Positions 1 through 8,066 of a DNA stretch of 64,000 nt are shown piece after piece. The notes under the pieces were generated by a model. The model was not told the origin of the DNA, did not search any database, and worked only from the letters and a program-made list of their open reading frames with translations. A program made the translations under genes and the position numbers. The first letter of the stretch is position 1. Each line of letters begins with the position of its first letter. The stretch is from contig NZ_NEVM01000001.1 in NCBI RefSeq assembly GCF_002261225.1, positions 1,736,001 through 1,800,000 on the forward strand, read 5' to 3'. The stretch is from Bordetella genomosp. 10. Lineage in GTDB: Bacteria; Pseudomonadota; Gammaproteobacteria; Burkholderiales; Burkholderiaceae_B.

Positions 1-529
1 CCGCGCCCAGTCCCGCGCACGCGCCCAGCGCCACGCCGACGACGGGCACGGTGCTCAGCAGGGGAATGACCGGCCAGGTGGAATAGCCGGGGATCTTGGT
101 CGCCTGCTGCTGCTCCAGCAGGCGCACGCTGCCGCCGGCGGTGTCGACCAGCCTGACCAGCGGCATGTGCAGTTGATGGGCCATGCGTTCCGCATATACC
201 CACTTGTCGGCCACGGCGGATTCGCTCGAGCCGGCGGCGATGGTGTAGTCGTCGCCCGCCACCATCACCTTGCCGCCGTCGATCCGGCCGTTGCCGATGA
301 CCGAGTTGGACGGCTGGAGCCGGACCAGGTCGCCGTCGGCGGTGTATTTCGCCTTGCCGGCCAGGGTGCCGAACTCGCGAAACGTGCCCGGGTCGAGCAG
401 GGCGTCGATCCGTTCCCGGACCGTGAGCTTGCCGCGCGCGTGCTGTTTGTCCACGCCTTCCGGGCCGCCCATGCCGCGCGCCTGTTCGCGTCTCAGCGCC
501 AGTTCTTCGTACGCCTGCTCCCATGCCAT
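1..529 (-). CDS. Acyl-CoA carboxylase carboxyltransferase subunit (N-terminal 176 residues, cut by window edge)
   Basis: This is the start of a biotin-dependent carboxyltransferase beta-type subunit (acetyl-, propionyl- or methylcrotonyl-CoA carboxylase family), which moves the carboxyl group from biotin to an acyl-CoA in the cytoplasm. The reading frame begins MAWEQAYEEL and is open to the window edge. Family-typical stretches are ARGKLTVRERI near residue 37, VAGDDYTIAAGSSE near residue 95 and VDTAGGS near residue 130, which belong to the crotonase-like carboxyltransferase fold. The start at 529 is backed by an AGGAG ribosome site 7 bases upstream. The gene lies 143 bases downstream of the GGDEF/EAL gene on the same strand. 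Which acyl-CoA is used cannot be told from this fragment. Confidence 0.85.
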   Translation of the reverse strand, partial: MAWEQAYEELALRREQARGMGGPEGVDKQHARGKLTVRERIDALLDPGTFREFGTLAGKAKYTADGDLVRLQPSNSVIGNGRIDGGKVMVAGDDYTIAAGSSESAVADKWVYAERMAHQLHMPLVRLVDTAGGSVRLLEQQQATKIPGYSTWPVIPLLSTVPVVGVALGACAGLGA

Positions 530-672
530 GTCTCGCTCCTGTTTCCAGGCATTATGCGAGGGACGGCAAATCCGGGTCGCGAAAATCGCTCAAATTCCGG
601 CATTCGAAATAATGCGGCGCAGCATGGGCGGGGAGGGCAGCGGTCGCCCGAGGTCATTTCTTCTGCCGGCGG

Positions 673-3015
673 CTATTGCAGCTCCAGGCCGATGTTCTGC
701 GACGCCTCCACATTCCCCGCGACCGCATAGAACAATTCGCCGGGCAGGGGCTCGCCCAGGAAACGGCCTTGCAGCACCTGGCAGCCGAGCCCGGCCAGGA
801 TCGCCTGTTGCATGGGCGTCTCCACCCCTTCCGCCACCACGTTCATGCGCATCACTTTGCCCAGCGCGATGATGGCCTCGAGCACGGTGGTGTCCGCCGG
901 GTCTTGCGCCAGCGCCGCCACCAGGGCGGGGTCGATTTTCAGCTCGGCGGCGCAAATCCGCTTCAGGTAGGCCAGGCTGGCGTGGCCGGCGCCGAAATGA
1001 TCGATGGAAATATTCACGTCCATCCCGGCGAGGCGATTCAGGATCGCGGCGCTGGCCTCCGCGTCGCGCATCGCGGTGGCTTCCGTCACTTCCAGGGTGA
1101 GGCTGCCCGGCCGCAAGGCATGGCGCCGCAGGGCGTCCCGCACGGCATCGACCAGCCCGGCATGAAAGAACTGCAGCGGCGACACGTTGACGGCGACGGT
1201 GCATTCCCCGTGGCCCAGCGCGTGCCAGCGGGCCGCTTGCCGGCAGGCCTCGTCCAGTACCCACGTGCCGATCGGCACCATCAGGCCGGACTTCTCGGCC
1301 AGGGGGATGAATACCTCCGGCGGCACGAAACCCCGCTCCGGATGGCGCCAGCGCAGCAGCGCTTCGGCGCCGACGACGGCGCCGGCGGAGGCGAGGAACT
1401 GGGGCTGGTAATGCAGTTCGAACTCGCGCCGGTCCAGGGCCACGTGCAGTTCCTCGACCATGGCGAGCTGGTCCTGCACGTCCGCATTCATCGTGGCGTC
1501 GTAGAAGCGGTAATTGTTCTTCCCTTGCTGCTTGGCGTGGTACATCGCGGTGTCGGCGCTGGTCATCAGCGCGTGCCGCGTCGTGCCGTTGCTCGGGTAG
1601 ATCGAGATTCCGATGCTGGCCGTGACGCGCAGTTCATGGTCGGCGATCTCGATGGGCTGGTCGATCGCGTGTATCAGTTTATGGGCGACGATCGCGGCGT
1701 CCTGGGGTTCGCGGATCTCGACGACGAGAACGAACTCGTCGCCGCCGACGCGGGCGACGGTATCCTGGCGCCGCACCGAGTCGCTGATGCGGCGGGCGAT
1801 GGCGATCAGCAGTTGGTCCCCGGCATGGTGGCCGCGGGCGTCGTTCACCGCCTTGAAGTCGTCGAGGTCGAGAAACATCAAGGCAAAGTGATCGCCGTTG
1901 CGTTTCGCCCTTTCCATGGTCTGCTTCAACCTGCCTTCCAGCAGCAGGCGGTTCGGCAGGCCGATCAGCGTATCGTGCATGGCCAGGCCGGCCAGCCTCC
2001 GGTTGACCCGGACGAAGATGACGCGCAGCGCGATCAAGGTCAATATCGTCGCGATGACCGAGGCGATGATCCAGGTCCGGACCTTGTCGTGGGCCAGGCG
2101 TATGCTCGCCAGCGCCGCGTCGTAGGCGGCGTCGCGCAGCGCGATGATGGGCTGGTAAGTGGCCTGCGTCCGCGCCCGGTATTCCCGTCCACTCAAGGGA
2201 AAGGCGCCGTCGGCGAAATGCGGGATCAGCTCCCGCTTGATGGCGACGTAGCGGTCCATGAAGCCGGTCCTGGCGTTATCGATGGCGGAGACGACGGCCG
2301 GCGAGGTGAGGGAATCCTCGCGCGAGGCGAGTATGGCCGCCCAGATCTGCCGCACCTGGCCTTCGTAGACCAGGAAGTCGTCCTTGTCGGCGGCGCCCAC
2401 CGGCCTGGCGTCGACGACCAGTTGCTGCAACAGGCCTGCCTGCTCGCCCGCGATCGTCCGGAGGCTGCCCGCCAGGCCCGCGATCTGGCTCGACGCATAG
2501 GCGGGGCCGTCGACCGCCGACAACAGGTCGACCTCGCCGCGAACCAGGCGGGTGATTTCCGCGTTGACGCCTATCATCTGGTCGACCACGCGCGGCGCCG
2601 CCGCGCGGCGTTCGGTCTTGGATCGCCTCAATTGGTCGTCGCAGTAACGGCGGCTGGCGGCCAGTTTCCGGGCGACTTCCATGGTGCCCGTCACCAGGTC
2701 GGCGCTGCTCTTGTCCATCGACGCCAGGGCATCCACGCGGGTTTGCGCCGCGAGGATGGCGCCATCGGTTTCGACGCGGACGTTATGCAGCGGGCCCAAT
2801 TCGGCGGCGTCGCCCAGCGCCAGGGTGGCGGCCCCGCGTTCCGAGGCGATGAATCCCTGGATATTGGCCAGCGCCTTGATGGCCTTGATGCGCGCCATGC
2901 TGGTGTCCAGCTCGCCCATCTGGCCCACCGTGCGCCAACAGAGCGCCCCCGCCAGGCCGATGACGACCAGCTTGATCAGGAGTAGCGCGAAGCCGAGCCA
3001 ATTACGAACAGGCAT
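673..3015 (-). CDS. Membrane-bound GGDEF/EAL cyclic-di-GMP signalling protein
   Basis: This 780-residue protein is predicted to make and/or degrade cyclic-di-GMP at the inner membrane. A transmembrane helix at about residues 7-27 and another at about 312-332 enclose a periplasmic sensor region of about 280 residues that resembles nitrate-sensor-like (NIT) helical domains (an inference from its helical, Ala-rich character). The GGDEF domain is at about 350-500 with an intact GGDEF motif near residue 423. The EAL domain is at about 520-770 with EALLRW near 550, NVSP, LEVTE and AEGVET. The usual DDFGTG metal-binding loop reads DHFGAG near residue 671, so phosphodiesterase activity may be impaired. 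I prefer the second ATG because AGGA lies 8 bases before it; the first ATG (at 3024) has no spaced ribosome site. Confidence 0.9.
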   Translation of the reverse strand: MPVRNWLGFALLLIKLVVIGLAGALCWRTVGQMGELDTSMARIKAIKALANIQGFIASERGAATLALGDAAELGPLHNVRVETDGAILAAQTRVDALASMDKSSADLVTGTMEVARKLAASRRYCDDQLRRSKTERRAAAPRVVDQMIGVNAEITRLVRGEVDLLSAVDGPAYASSQIAGLAGSLRTIAGEQAGLLQQLVVDARPVGAADKDDFLVYEGQVRQIWAAILASREDSLTSPAVVSAIDNARTGFMDRYVAIKRELIPHFADGAFPLSGREYRARTQATYQPIIALRDAAYDAALASIRLAHDKVRTWIIASVIATILTLIALRVIFVRVNRRLAGLAMHDTLIGLPNRLLLEGRLKQTMERAKRNGDHFALMFLDLDDFKAVNDARGHHAGDQLLIAIARRISDSVRRQDTVARVGGDEFVLVVEIREPQDAAIVAHKLIHAIDQPIEIADHELRVTASIGISIYPSNGTTRHALMTSADTAMYHAKQQGKNNYRFYDATMNADVQDQLAMVEELHVALDRREFELHYQPQFLASAGAVVGAEALLRWRHPERGFVPPEVFIPLAEKSGLMVPIGTWVLDEACRQAARWHALGHGECTVAVNVSPLQFFHAGLVDAVRDALRRHALRPGSLTLEVTEATAMRDAEASAAILNRLAGMDVNISIDHFGAGHASLAYLKRICAAELKIDPALVAALAQDPADTTVLEAIIALGKVMRMNVVAEGVETPMQQAILAGLGCQVLQGRFLGEPLPGELFYAVAGNVEASQNIGLELQ

Positions 3016-3469
3016 TGAAGCCATCCTGTGTGTCCAGACGCCTACGACATTTCACGGTGGGCCTGGACAGCATGCCGGCCATTTTTCCGCACCCACCCCT
3101 TACCGGTTCCCCTTTGGGATTTTCTCGTCTATCTCCGGCGCTCAAACGGATTGACGCCGCCTTGCATTGCTTGCCTGACTGGAGAAATGGGTCTGCTGTC
3201 ACTTATAGATACTCAATGTATCTATATATACTACGCCTGAATTTTGTTTTTCCTCAAATACAAGTTGTCGGGCTGGAGGCGCCTTGTTCTCCAGTGCCAG
3301 GGCGGTCCTGCGGGGCGCGGCGGCCAGGGGCGGGTAATCCCGCGGGGCCGATTCGGGCGTTCATCGCGCGGCGGAGCAGAAACCATTCGATCCGGCCGGC
3401 GAACGCCATGGGCCGCGGGCCTTTATTGACAGGGTCATGCTTGCCGTTATGACACTTATGGCTGACACG
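3016..3469. promoter_or_regulatory. Intergenic region with AT-rich palindrome (TATAGATAC-N5-GTATCTATA)
   Basis: No convincing gene lies in this 454-base stretch. It contains an unusually AT-rich core at about 3200-3260 in otherwise GC-rich DNA. Within it, positions 3204-3212 and 3218-3226 form a perfect 9-base inverted repeat with a 5-base centre (TCAAT). This looks like a dimeric-regulator operator or a promoter core for the minus-strand GGDEF/EAL gene. Near the right edge, TATGACACTT occurs twice, at 3448-3457 and 3471-3480, the second copy overlapping the end of the XRE gene. Confidence 0.5.
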
Positions 3470-4033
3470 CTATGACACTTTTAACAGCACCACGGCATAG
3501 GTGCATGGCCGATCACTTTCGTTCTTGAAAATGCAATCCATCGGCGGGCCGAGTTCCAGGCAGTCTCCTTCCTGCATCTCGTGGCGCGTCTGGCCTTCCA
3601 CGAAGACGAGCTCGCCGGCCAATACCCATACCAGTTGCCGCAGGAAAGCGTATGCCGAAGCGGGCATGGCGACGTTTTTCCCGGCGGGGAGGGTGACATG
3701 AACCACGTCGAAAGGAATGTCCGATCGCGGCGAAACGTGACGTCGTATATAACCCGTCGCCGGGTCGATCCAGACGGGCTGGTCGGTTTTCTTCAGGAGG
3801 CGGCCCTGGGTAATCTCGGCGCGAGCCAAAAGGGTCGACATGCTCAAGCCGAAGGCGCCCGATAACTTTCCGAGAAGATTTGCCGTGGGACTGCTGTCGC
3901 CGCGCTCGACCTTATGGATCATCGCCCGGGAAACCGAAGCGCGCGCCGCCAGTTCGGAGAGCGACCACCCGCGGCTTTCGCGCTCCGTGCGTATGCGCGC
4001 CCCTATCCTTTGATCCAGGTCTTGATTCGTCAT
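3470..4033 (-). CDS. XRE-family transcriptional regulator with C-terminal cupin domain
   Basis: This 187-residue protein has an N-terminal XRE helix-turn-helix (about residues 10-65, with the recognisable ARASVSRAMIHKVERGDSSP segment) and a C-terminal small-molecule-sensing cupin (about 105-185). The architecture is that of the HTH-cupin regulators such as PuuR/SutR, which usually control nearby metabolic or resistance genes. It is transcribed divergently from a GNAT acetyltransferase, which is its likely target. A perfect 12-base palindrome (CCACTATAGTGG, 4038-4049) sits directly before the start codon and would allow autorepression. Effector unknown. Confidence 0.88.
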   Translation of the reverse strand: MTNQDLDQRIGARIRTERESRGWSLSELAARASVSRAMIHKVERGDSSPTANLLGKLSGAFGLSMSTLLARAEITQGRLLKKTDQPVWIDPATGYIRRHVSPRSDIPFDVVHVTLPAGKNVAMPASAYAFLRQLVWVLAGELVFVEGQTRHEMQEGDCLELGPPMDCIFKNESDRPCTYAVVLLKVS

Positions 4034-4037
4034 CGTG

Positions 4038-4049
4038 CCACTATAGTGG
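4038..4049. promoter_or_regulatory. Palindrome CCACTATAGTGG before the XRE-cupin start (putative operator)
   Basis: The 12 bases are a perfect palindrome ending 5 bases before the start codon of the XRE-cupin gene. The right half continues as ATAGTGGA, the same octamer that occurs at 4256-4263 in front of the acetyltransferase gene. Confidence 0.5.
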
Positions 4050-4255
4050 ACAGATGGGGCGCCAGCAACCGGGCGCCGCAGGCCGCGGCGCCCGGCGTCA
4101 TCCCAGGTAGGCCAGGCTCTCCGGTCCAGTAGTTTGGCGAAGATCAGCCTTTGCGCACGGGGCTTTCTCTGTTATTCCGGTCAGGATTGTCGGTGGAGGA
4201 TCGAGGTATTCAGCCAATCTAAAGACGAAAAATCCAAATTGATTGGTTGTCTAAC

Positions 4256-4275
4256 ATAGTGGATAATCTATCCAC
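4256..4275. promoter_or_regulatory. Inverted repeat GTGGATA-ATC-TATCCAC in front of the acetyltransferase (putative operator)
   Basis: Positions 4259-4265 and 4269-4275 are a perfect 7-base inverted repeat with a 3-base centre. The left side includes ATAGTGGA (4256-4263), also found at 4043-4050 in the palindrome before the divergent XRE-cupin gene. The repeat is 82 bases before the acetyltransferase start in an AT-rich zone and probably overlaps its promoter. I see no further structure in the rest of the 4034-4356 intergenic region. Confidence 0.5.
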
Positions 4276-4356
4276 AATATTGGATCCTTCAAAAGGAGCT
4301 GCCCCGAGGATGCTCGCGTCAACCAAGGCGCAGCTCGTCGTGCTCCCGGAGCTTTC

Positions 4357-4905
4357 ATGACCTCGACCCCATTGAGCGACGATATACGCCTGATCGACTG
4401 CAACGAGGCCGAACATGCGTTGGCCATACTGGAGATACTGAACGAGGCCATCGTCAATTCGACGGCTTTGTATGACTATGTGCCTCGGCCGCCGCGGGCG
4501 ATGGAAAGTTGGTTCGCCGCCAAGCGGGCAGGCGGATTTCCTGTCGTCGGGGCGGTCGATGCTTCCGGAAAACTGCTCGGGTTCGGCAGTTGGGGCACGT
4601 TTCGCGCGTTTCCCGCCTATAAATATACGGTGGAGCACAGCGTGTACGTGCATGCCGGGCAGCGTGGGCGGGGGCTGGGCAAGCGCCTGGTGAACGAGTT
4701 GATCCGGCGCGCGCGGGAGGCGCAACTGCACGTATTGGTCGGCTGCATCGACGCCTCCAATACGGCCAGCATCAATTTGCACAGGAGTCTCGGATTCGTC
4801 CACGCCGGCACCTTTGCGCAGGTCGGCTTCAAGTTCGGACGCTGGCTGGATGCGGCGTTCTACCAGCTCAATCTGGAAACGCCCGTGCAGCCGCAGGACG
4901 GTTGA
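4357..4905 (+). CDS. GNAT N-acetyltransferase, phosphinothricin/methionine sulfoximine acetyltransferase-like
   Basis: This 182-residue cytoplasmic enzyme belongs to the PAT/Bar-MddA branch of GNAT acetyltransferases, which N-acetylate phosphinothricin, methionine sulfoximine or related amino acids. The acetyl-CoA pyrophosphate loop GQRGRGLGKRL is at about residues 102-112, preceded by the VEHSVYVH strand typical of this branch. The SNTASINLHRSLGF segment near residue 133-146 is the usual helix for substrate and CoA contacts. The start is preceded by GGAG at 6 bases. It is divergent from the XRE-cupin regulator, so expression is probably controlled by it. The actual amine substrate is not known. 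Confidence 0.85.
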   Translation: MTSTPLSDDIRLIDCNEAEHALAILEILNEAIVNSTALYDYVPRPPRAMESWFAAKRAGGFPVVGAVDASGKLLGFGSWGTFRAFPAYKYTVEHSVYVHAGQRGRGLGKRLVNELIRRAREAQLHVLVGCIDASNTASINLHRSLGFVHAGTFAQVGFKFGRWLDAAFYQLNLETPVQPQDG

Positions 4906-4965
4906 TTCGGAGATTTAAAAAAACTCCACGCCGCACGGGTGGCGCCGTTTGCCGCCTGCGTTCGC

Positions 4966-5865
4966 CTAATTCCTCTCCAGCAATGGATGTGCGTAGGGCG
5001 ACGTCCGGACGTGCGCGCGGGTGATGCGGATCAGCGTTTGCACCAGTTCGCGCTGGCGGGGCGCGGCGGGCAGGACGATACCCACTTCGCGGTAGAAGCG
5101 GTCGGGCCCCAGGTCGATGGCGCGCAGCCTGTCCTGGTGCCGTGTCAGGTCCTTCACCGGTATCAAGGCCGTGCCTATCCCGCACGCTACCATTTCCAGG
5201 ATGGCGTCCACGTCCTGCGATTCGATCTGGCAGTTCGGACGCAGGCGATGCTGCTGCAGGAAACGGTCGACGACGCGTCCGCCGAAGGAGGCGCTGTCGT
5301 AGCGGATGAAGGGCAGCGTCGTCAGTAGTTGCCGCCAGTCGTCCGTCGCGGCCTTCATGGGACAGATGACCTTGAAAGGCTCGCGCAGCAACGGCACCCA
5401 TTCCAGTTCCTGCGGGATGGCGAAAAAGGGCTTGACCACCATCGCGGCGTCCAGTTGTCCCTGGTCCACGGCGGTGAGCAGCAGCAGCGAGCCGCCCAAT
5501 TCCAGATGCGTGGTGATGTCCGGGTTCGACGAGATCAAGGCCTCGATGACCTTGGGCAGGTACTGCCGCTGCATGCTCTGTATCGCCCCGAGGCGAAGGT
5601 GGCCCCTGAGCGTGGCGGGCTTCTTGACCTCCTGCAGTTCGGCGCACAGATGAAGGATGTGTTCGGCCCGGGAGACGACGTCGATCCCCGATTCGTTCAG
5701 CCGCACGTGGCGCCCGACCCGGTCGAAGAGCTGTAGCTGCAAGTGTTCTTCCAGCCGTTGGATCTGCGCGCTGGCCGCCGCCTGCGTCAGTCCGATTTCG
5801 CGCGCGGCGGCGGTGACGCTGCCCAGCCGGGCCACCGCGGTAAGGGTGCGTAGTTCCTTGAGCAT
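4966..5865 (-). CDS. LysR-family transcriptional regulator (likely regulator of the 6225-11119 operon)
   Basis: This is a LysR regulator of 299 residues with an N-terminal winged helix-turn-helix (MLKELRTLTAVARLGSVTAAA, residues 1-21, and onward to about 60) and a C-terminal periplasmic-binding-like effector domain. An upstream in-frame ATG at 5925 would add 20 residues that are not typical of the family. I chose the internal ATG because the protein then starts at the normal LysR position, and the inverted repeat CACAA-N7-TTGTG at 5868-5884 would then lie in the leader. The gene is divergent from the Bug/aldolase/racemase operon, which it probably activates in response to a pathway intermediate. 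Confidence 0.85.
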   Translation of the reverse strand: MLKELRTLTAVARLGSVTAAAREIGLTQAAASAQIQRLEEHLQLQLFDRVGRHVRLNESGIDVVSRAEHILHLCAELQEVKKPATLRGHLRLGAIQSMQRQYLPKVIEALISSNPDITTHLELGGSLLLLTAVDQGQLDAAMVVKPFFAIPQELEWVPLLREPFKVICPMKAATDDWRQLLTTLPFIRYDSASFGGRVVDRFLQQHRLRPNCQIESQDVDAILEMVACGIGTALIPVKDLTRHQDRLRAIDLGPDRFYREVGIVLPAAPRQRELVQTLIRITRAHVRTSPYAHPLLERN

Positions 5866-5867
5866 TT

Positions 5868-5884
5868 CACAAGGGAAATTTGTG
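5868..5884. promoter_or_regulatory. Inverted repeat CACAA-N7-TTGTG at the LysR start (putative autoregulatory site)
   Basis: Positions 5868-5872 and 5880-5884 are complementary 5-base arms with a 7-base centre, directly before the preferred LysR start codon. The geometry suits a LysR half-site pair and resembles the TTTGT-N7-ACAAA pair at 6098-6114. Confidence 0.35.
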
Positions 5885-6087
5885 AGCCAGGACTGAAAAT
5901 AGCCGCTCTCAACAAATTTCTCCATGAGTGGCTACCCCATGTCGCTGCCTGTAGGACGCGCGCCGGCGGCGGCGCAGCCGGCATGGCGGGACCCGGACGG
6001 GACGCTAGTCGCGGCCCCGGCGCGAGGCCGGCGTACCGGGACACGTGGGGGGCATATAGGCGACACGCCAGCCACACCGGCAGCCTT

Positions 6088-6114
6088 ACAAAATTTATTT
6101 GTCAGCTCTACAAA
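6088..6114. promoter_or_regulatory. ACAAA-N5-TTTGT-N7-ACAAA array (putative LysR activation site)
   Basis: Three alternately oriented ACAAA half-sites occur at 6088-6092, 6098-6102 and 6110-6114 in an AT-rich patch about 110 bases before the Bug receptor gene and after the divergent LysR start. This spacing is what one expects of a LysR recognition and activation site pair. I see no other element in the 5866-6224 gap. Confidence 0.4.
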
Positions 6115-6224
6115 TAAATACAGTTTTTCTCCAGCCGAATTTATACATACCATCCTCTCTACCGGCTTGACGACGCATAGAACGTCGCGGCGGTCTTGGA
6201 ACCACATAAATCAAGGGGCTAACG

Positions 6225-7247
6225 ATGGACATTACTTCGCCTGGCGAAGGGCGCGCGCACGCCCGGAAGCGGCGCGGGGCGGTGAAGCTTGCGCTTGCCG
6301 CCGCCGCGGGCAGTTCGATTTTCCTTTCCCTGGTTTTTCCCGCGGCGGCCCATGCCGCGTATCCGGAACAACCCATCAACCTGATCGTGCCTTTCCCGGC
6401 CGGCGCCGGCACCGACCTGACGGCCAGGACGATCGCCATGTGCATGGAGACCAAGCTTCCCAATGCGCATTTCATCGTTCTCAACAAGCCCGGCGCCGCC
6501 GGCGACATCGCGATGGGCTACCTGGCGCATGCCGCGCCCGACGGCTACACGATAGGCATCGTGAATACGCCCGGCATCGTCAGCCTGCCCATCGAGCGCA
6601 AGCGCAACTACAGCATCGCCAGCTTCGATTTCATCGCCAATCTGGTCGAGGACCCGGCCACGATCAACGTCCGGTCGGACAGCCCGATCAAGACGGTCCA
6701 GGACCTGATCGAGGCGGCGAAGAAGAATCCGGGCAGCCTGACGGTGGGCACGCAGGGGGTGGGTTCGGCCGGGCATATCTCCGCCCTGATCCTGGAGCAC
6801 GCCGCCGGCATCAAGCTCACGCCGGTGCCGTTCCAGGGCACGTCGCCCGCCAGCGTGGCCCTGCTCGGCAAGGTCATCGACAGCACGACGGCGAACCTGG
6901 GCGAGGCGATGACCTTCGCGAAGGGAAATCCGTGGCGCATCGTCGGTGTCATGAGCCAGGCACGGTCGCCGGCCGCGCCCGACGTCCCGACGTTCAAGGA
7001 GATGGGGCTCGACGTCTCCTCCGGCAGCATGCGCGGGCTGGCCGCGCCGCGCGGCATCCCCGCCGAGGCCATGGCGCGGCTGGCCGACGCCGTCGACCAG
7101 TGCAACCACGATCCCTCGTACCTGGAAAAGGCCAAGGCCACCTTCCAGCCGCTGCATTACATGAAACGGGACGAGTACGTGGAAAACCTGAAGGCCCTGG
7201 ACAAGCAGCTCCGGGAGCTGTGGGCCATCAATCCCTGGACGCTTTGA
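6225..7247 (+). CDS. Bug-family tripartite tricarboxylate transporter substrate-binding protein
   Basis: This 340-residue protein is a periplasmic solute receptor of the Bug/TctC family. A positively charged N-terminus (ARKRR) is followed by a hydrophobic segment and a likely signal peptidase site after AAHA at residue 44. The mature part starts AYPEQPINLIVPFPAGAG, with the PAGAGTD loop that contacts the ligand carboxylate in this family, and later APDGYT. No TctA or TctB membrane subunit is encoded here, so it either shares a distant permease or acts as a sensor. It is the first gene of an operon with an aldolase, a racemase-like enzyme and a hydrolase, suggesting the ligand is a small organic or amino acid degraded by those enzymes. 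Confidence 0.9.
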   Translation: MDITSPGEGRAHARKRRGAVKLALAAAAGSSIFLSLVFPAAAHAAYPEQPINLIVPFPAGAGTDLTARTIAMCMETKLPNAHFIVLNKPGAAGDIAMGYLAHAAPDGYTIGIVNTPGIVSLPIERKRNYSIASFDFIANLVEDPATINVRSDSPIKTVQDLIEAAKKNPGSLTVGTQGVGSAGHISALILEHAAGIKLTPVPFQGTSPASVALLGKVIDSTTANLGEAMTFAKGNPWRIVGVMSQARSPAAPDVPTFKEMGLDVSSGSMRGLAAPRGIPAEAMARLADAVDQCNHDPSYLEKAKATFQPLHYMKRDEYVENLKALDKQLRELWAINPWTL

Positions 7248-7268
7248 AACCCAAAGGAGCTTGAAACC

Positions 7269-8066
7269 GTGAAGCAGAATCCGCTGTATCAAATATGGAA
7301 GCAGGGCAAGCCGGTATTCGGGACATGGGCGACCATGGTGCACCACCCCCGGTTCATGAAGCTGCTGGCCGTGACGGGCCTGGACTTCGTGCTGATCGAG
7401 ATGGAGCACAGCGACTTCTCCATCAGCCAGGTGGCCACCATGTGCCTGGTGGCGCGCGAGGCCGGCCTGGTGCCCATCGTCCGTCCCGCGGGATCGGACT
7501 CCCACGATTACACGCGCCCGCTGGACGCCGGCGCCATGGGACTGCTGCTGCCGAATATCGAAACGCCCGAGCAGTTGGAACAGATCCTGGGCTACACCAA
7601 GTACGGTCCGCGCGGCCAGCGCATCCTGAATATGCGCGGCCCGCATACGGATTACGTGAAGCTGTCGTCGCCCCTGGAACAGGTCGCCGAACTGAATGCC
7701 CAGACCGCGACCATCGCCATGATGGAGACCCAGGTGGGACTGGACAACCTGGACAGGATCTGCGCGGTTCCCGGCCTGGACGCCATCATGATCGGGCCCG
7801 ACGACCTGACCCAGGACCTGGGCGTCCCCGGCGACATGCAGCACCCCCGCTACCAGGAGGCGGTCGAGCACGTGATCGCGACGTGCACCAGGCACGCCGT
7901 TCCCTGGGGCTTCAGTTGCCAGGACCTGGCGGCCGCGGAGCGCTGGATCGCGCGCGGCATCGGCTGGATGCCGTTCAGCAACGACGTGAACAGTCTTTTC
8001 AACACTTTCAGCCAGGCGGCTTCCGGCCTGAAGCGCCTCGCCGACCGACAGGAGCAGGCATCGTGA
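7269..8066 (+). CDS. HpcH/HpaI aldolase family protein
   Basis: This 265-residue TIM-barrel enzyme belongs to the class II HpcH/HpaI family (2-keto-3-deoxy sugar acid and 4-hydroxy-2-oxo-acid aldolases), which cleave aldols to pyruvate or glyoxylate and an aldehyde using a divalent metal. Family signatures are LIEMEHSDFS near residue 42-50 (catalytic His region), the METQVGLDN metal-binding Glu near 152 and IGPDDLTQDLG near 175. The GTG start is preceded by AGGAG about 11 bases upstream. The stop overlaps the next start (GTGA), so the two are translationally coupled. The specific substrate is not predictable. Confidence 0.85.
   Translation: MKQNPLYQIWKQGKPVFGTWATMVHHPRFMKLLAVTGLDFVLIEMEHSDFSISQVATMCLVAREAGLVPIVRPAGSDSHDYTRPLDAGAMGLLLPNIETPEQLEQILGYTKYGPRGQRILNMRGPHTDYVKLSSPLEQVAELNAQTATIAMMETQVGLDNLDRICAVPGLDAIMIGPDDLTQDLGVPGDMQHPRYQEAVEHVIATCTRHAVPWGFSCQDLAAAERWIARGIGWMPFSNDVNSLFNTFSQAASGLKRLADRQEQAS

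Noticed and set aside
676..2985. Plus-strand frame of 769 codons opposite the GGDEF/EAL gene
   Set aside because: It mirrors the real gene in the other strand; the minus-strand product has intact GGDEF and EAL domains.
4966..5925. Longer LysR start at 5925
   Set aside because: It adds 20 residues atypical of LysR and covers the CACAA-N7-TTGTG repeat; no ribosome site was found there.
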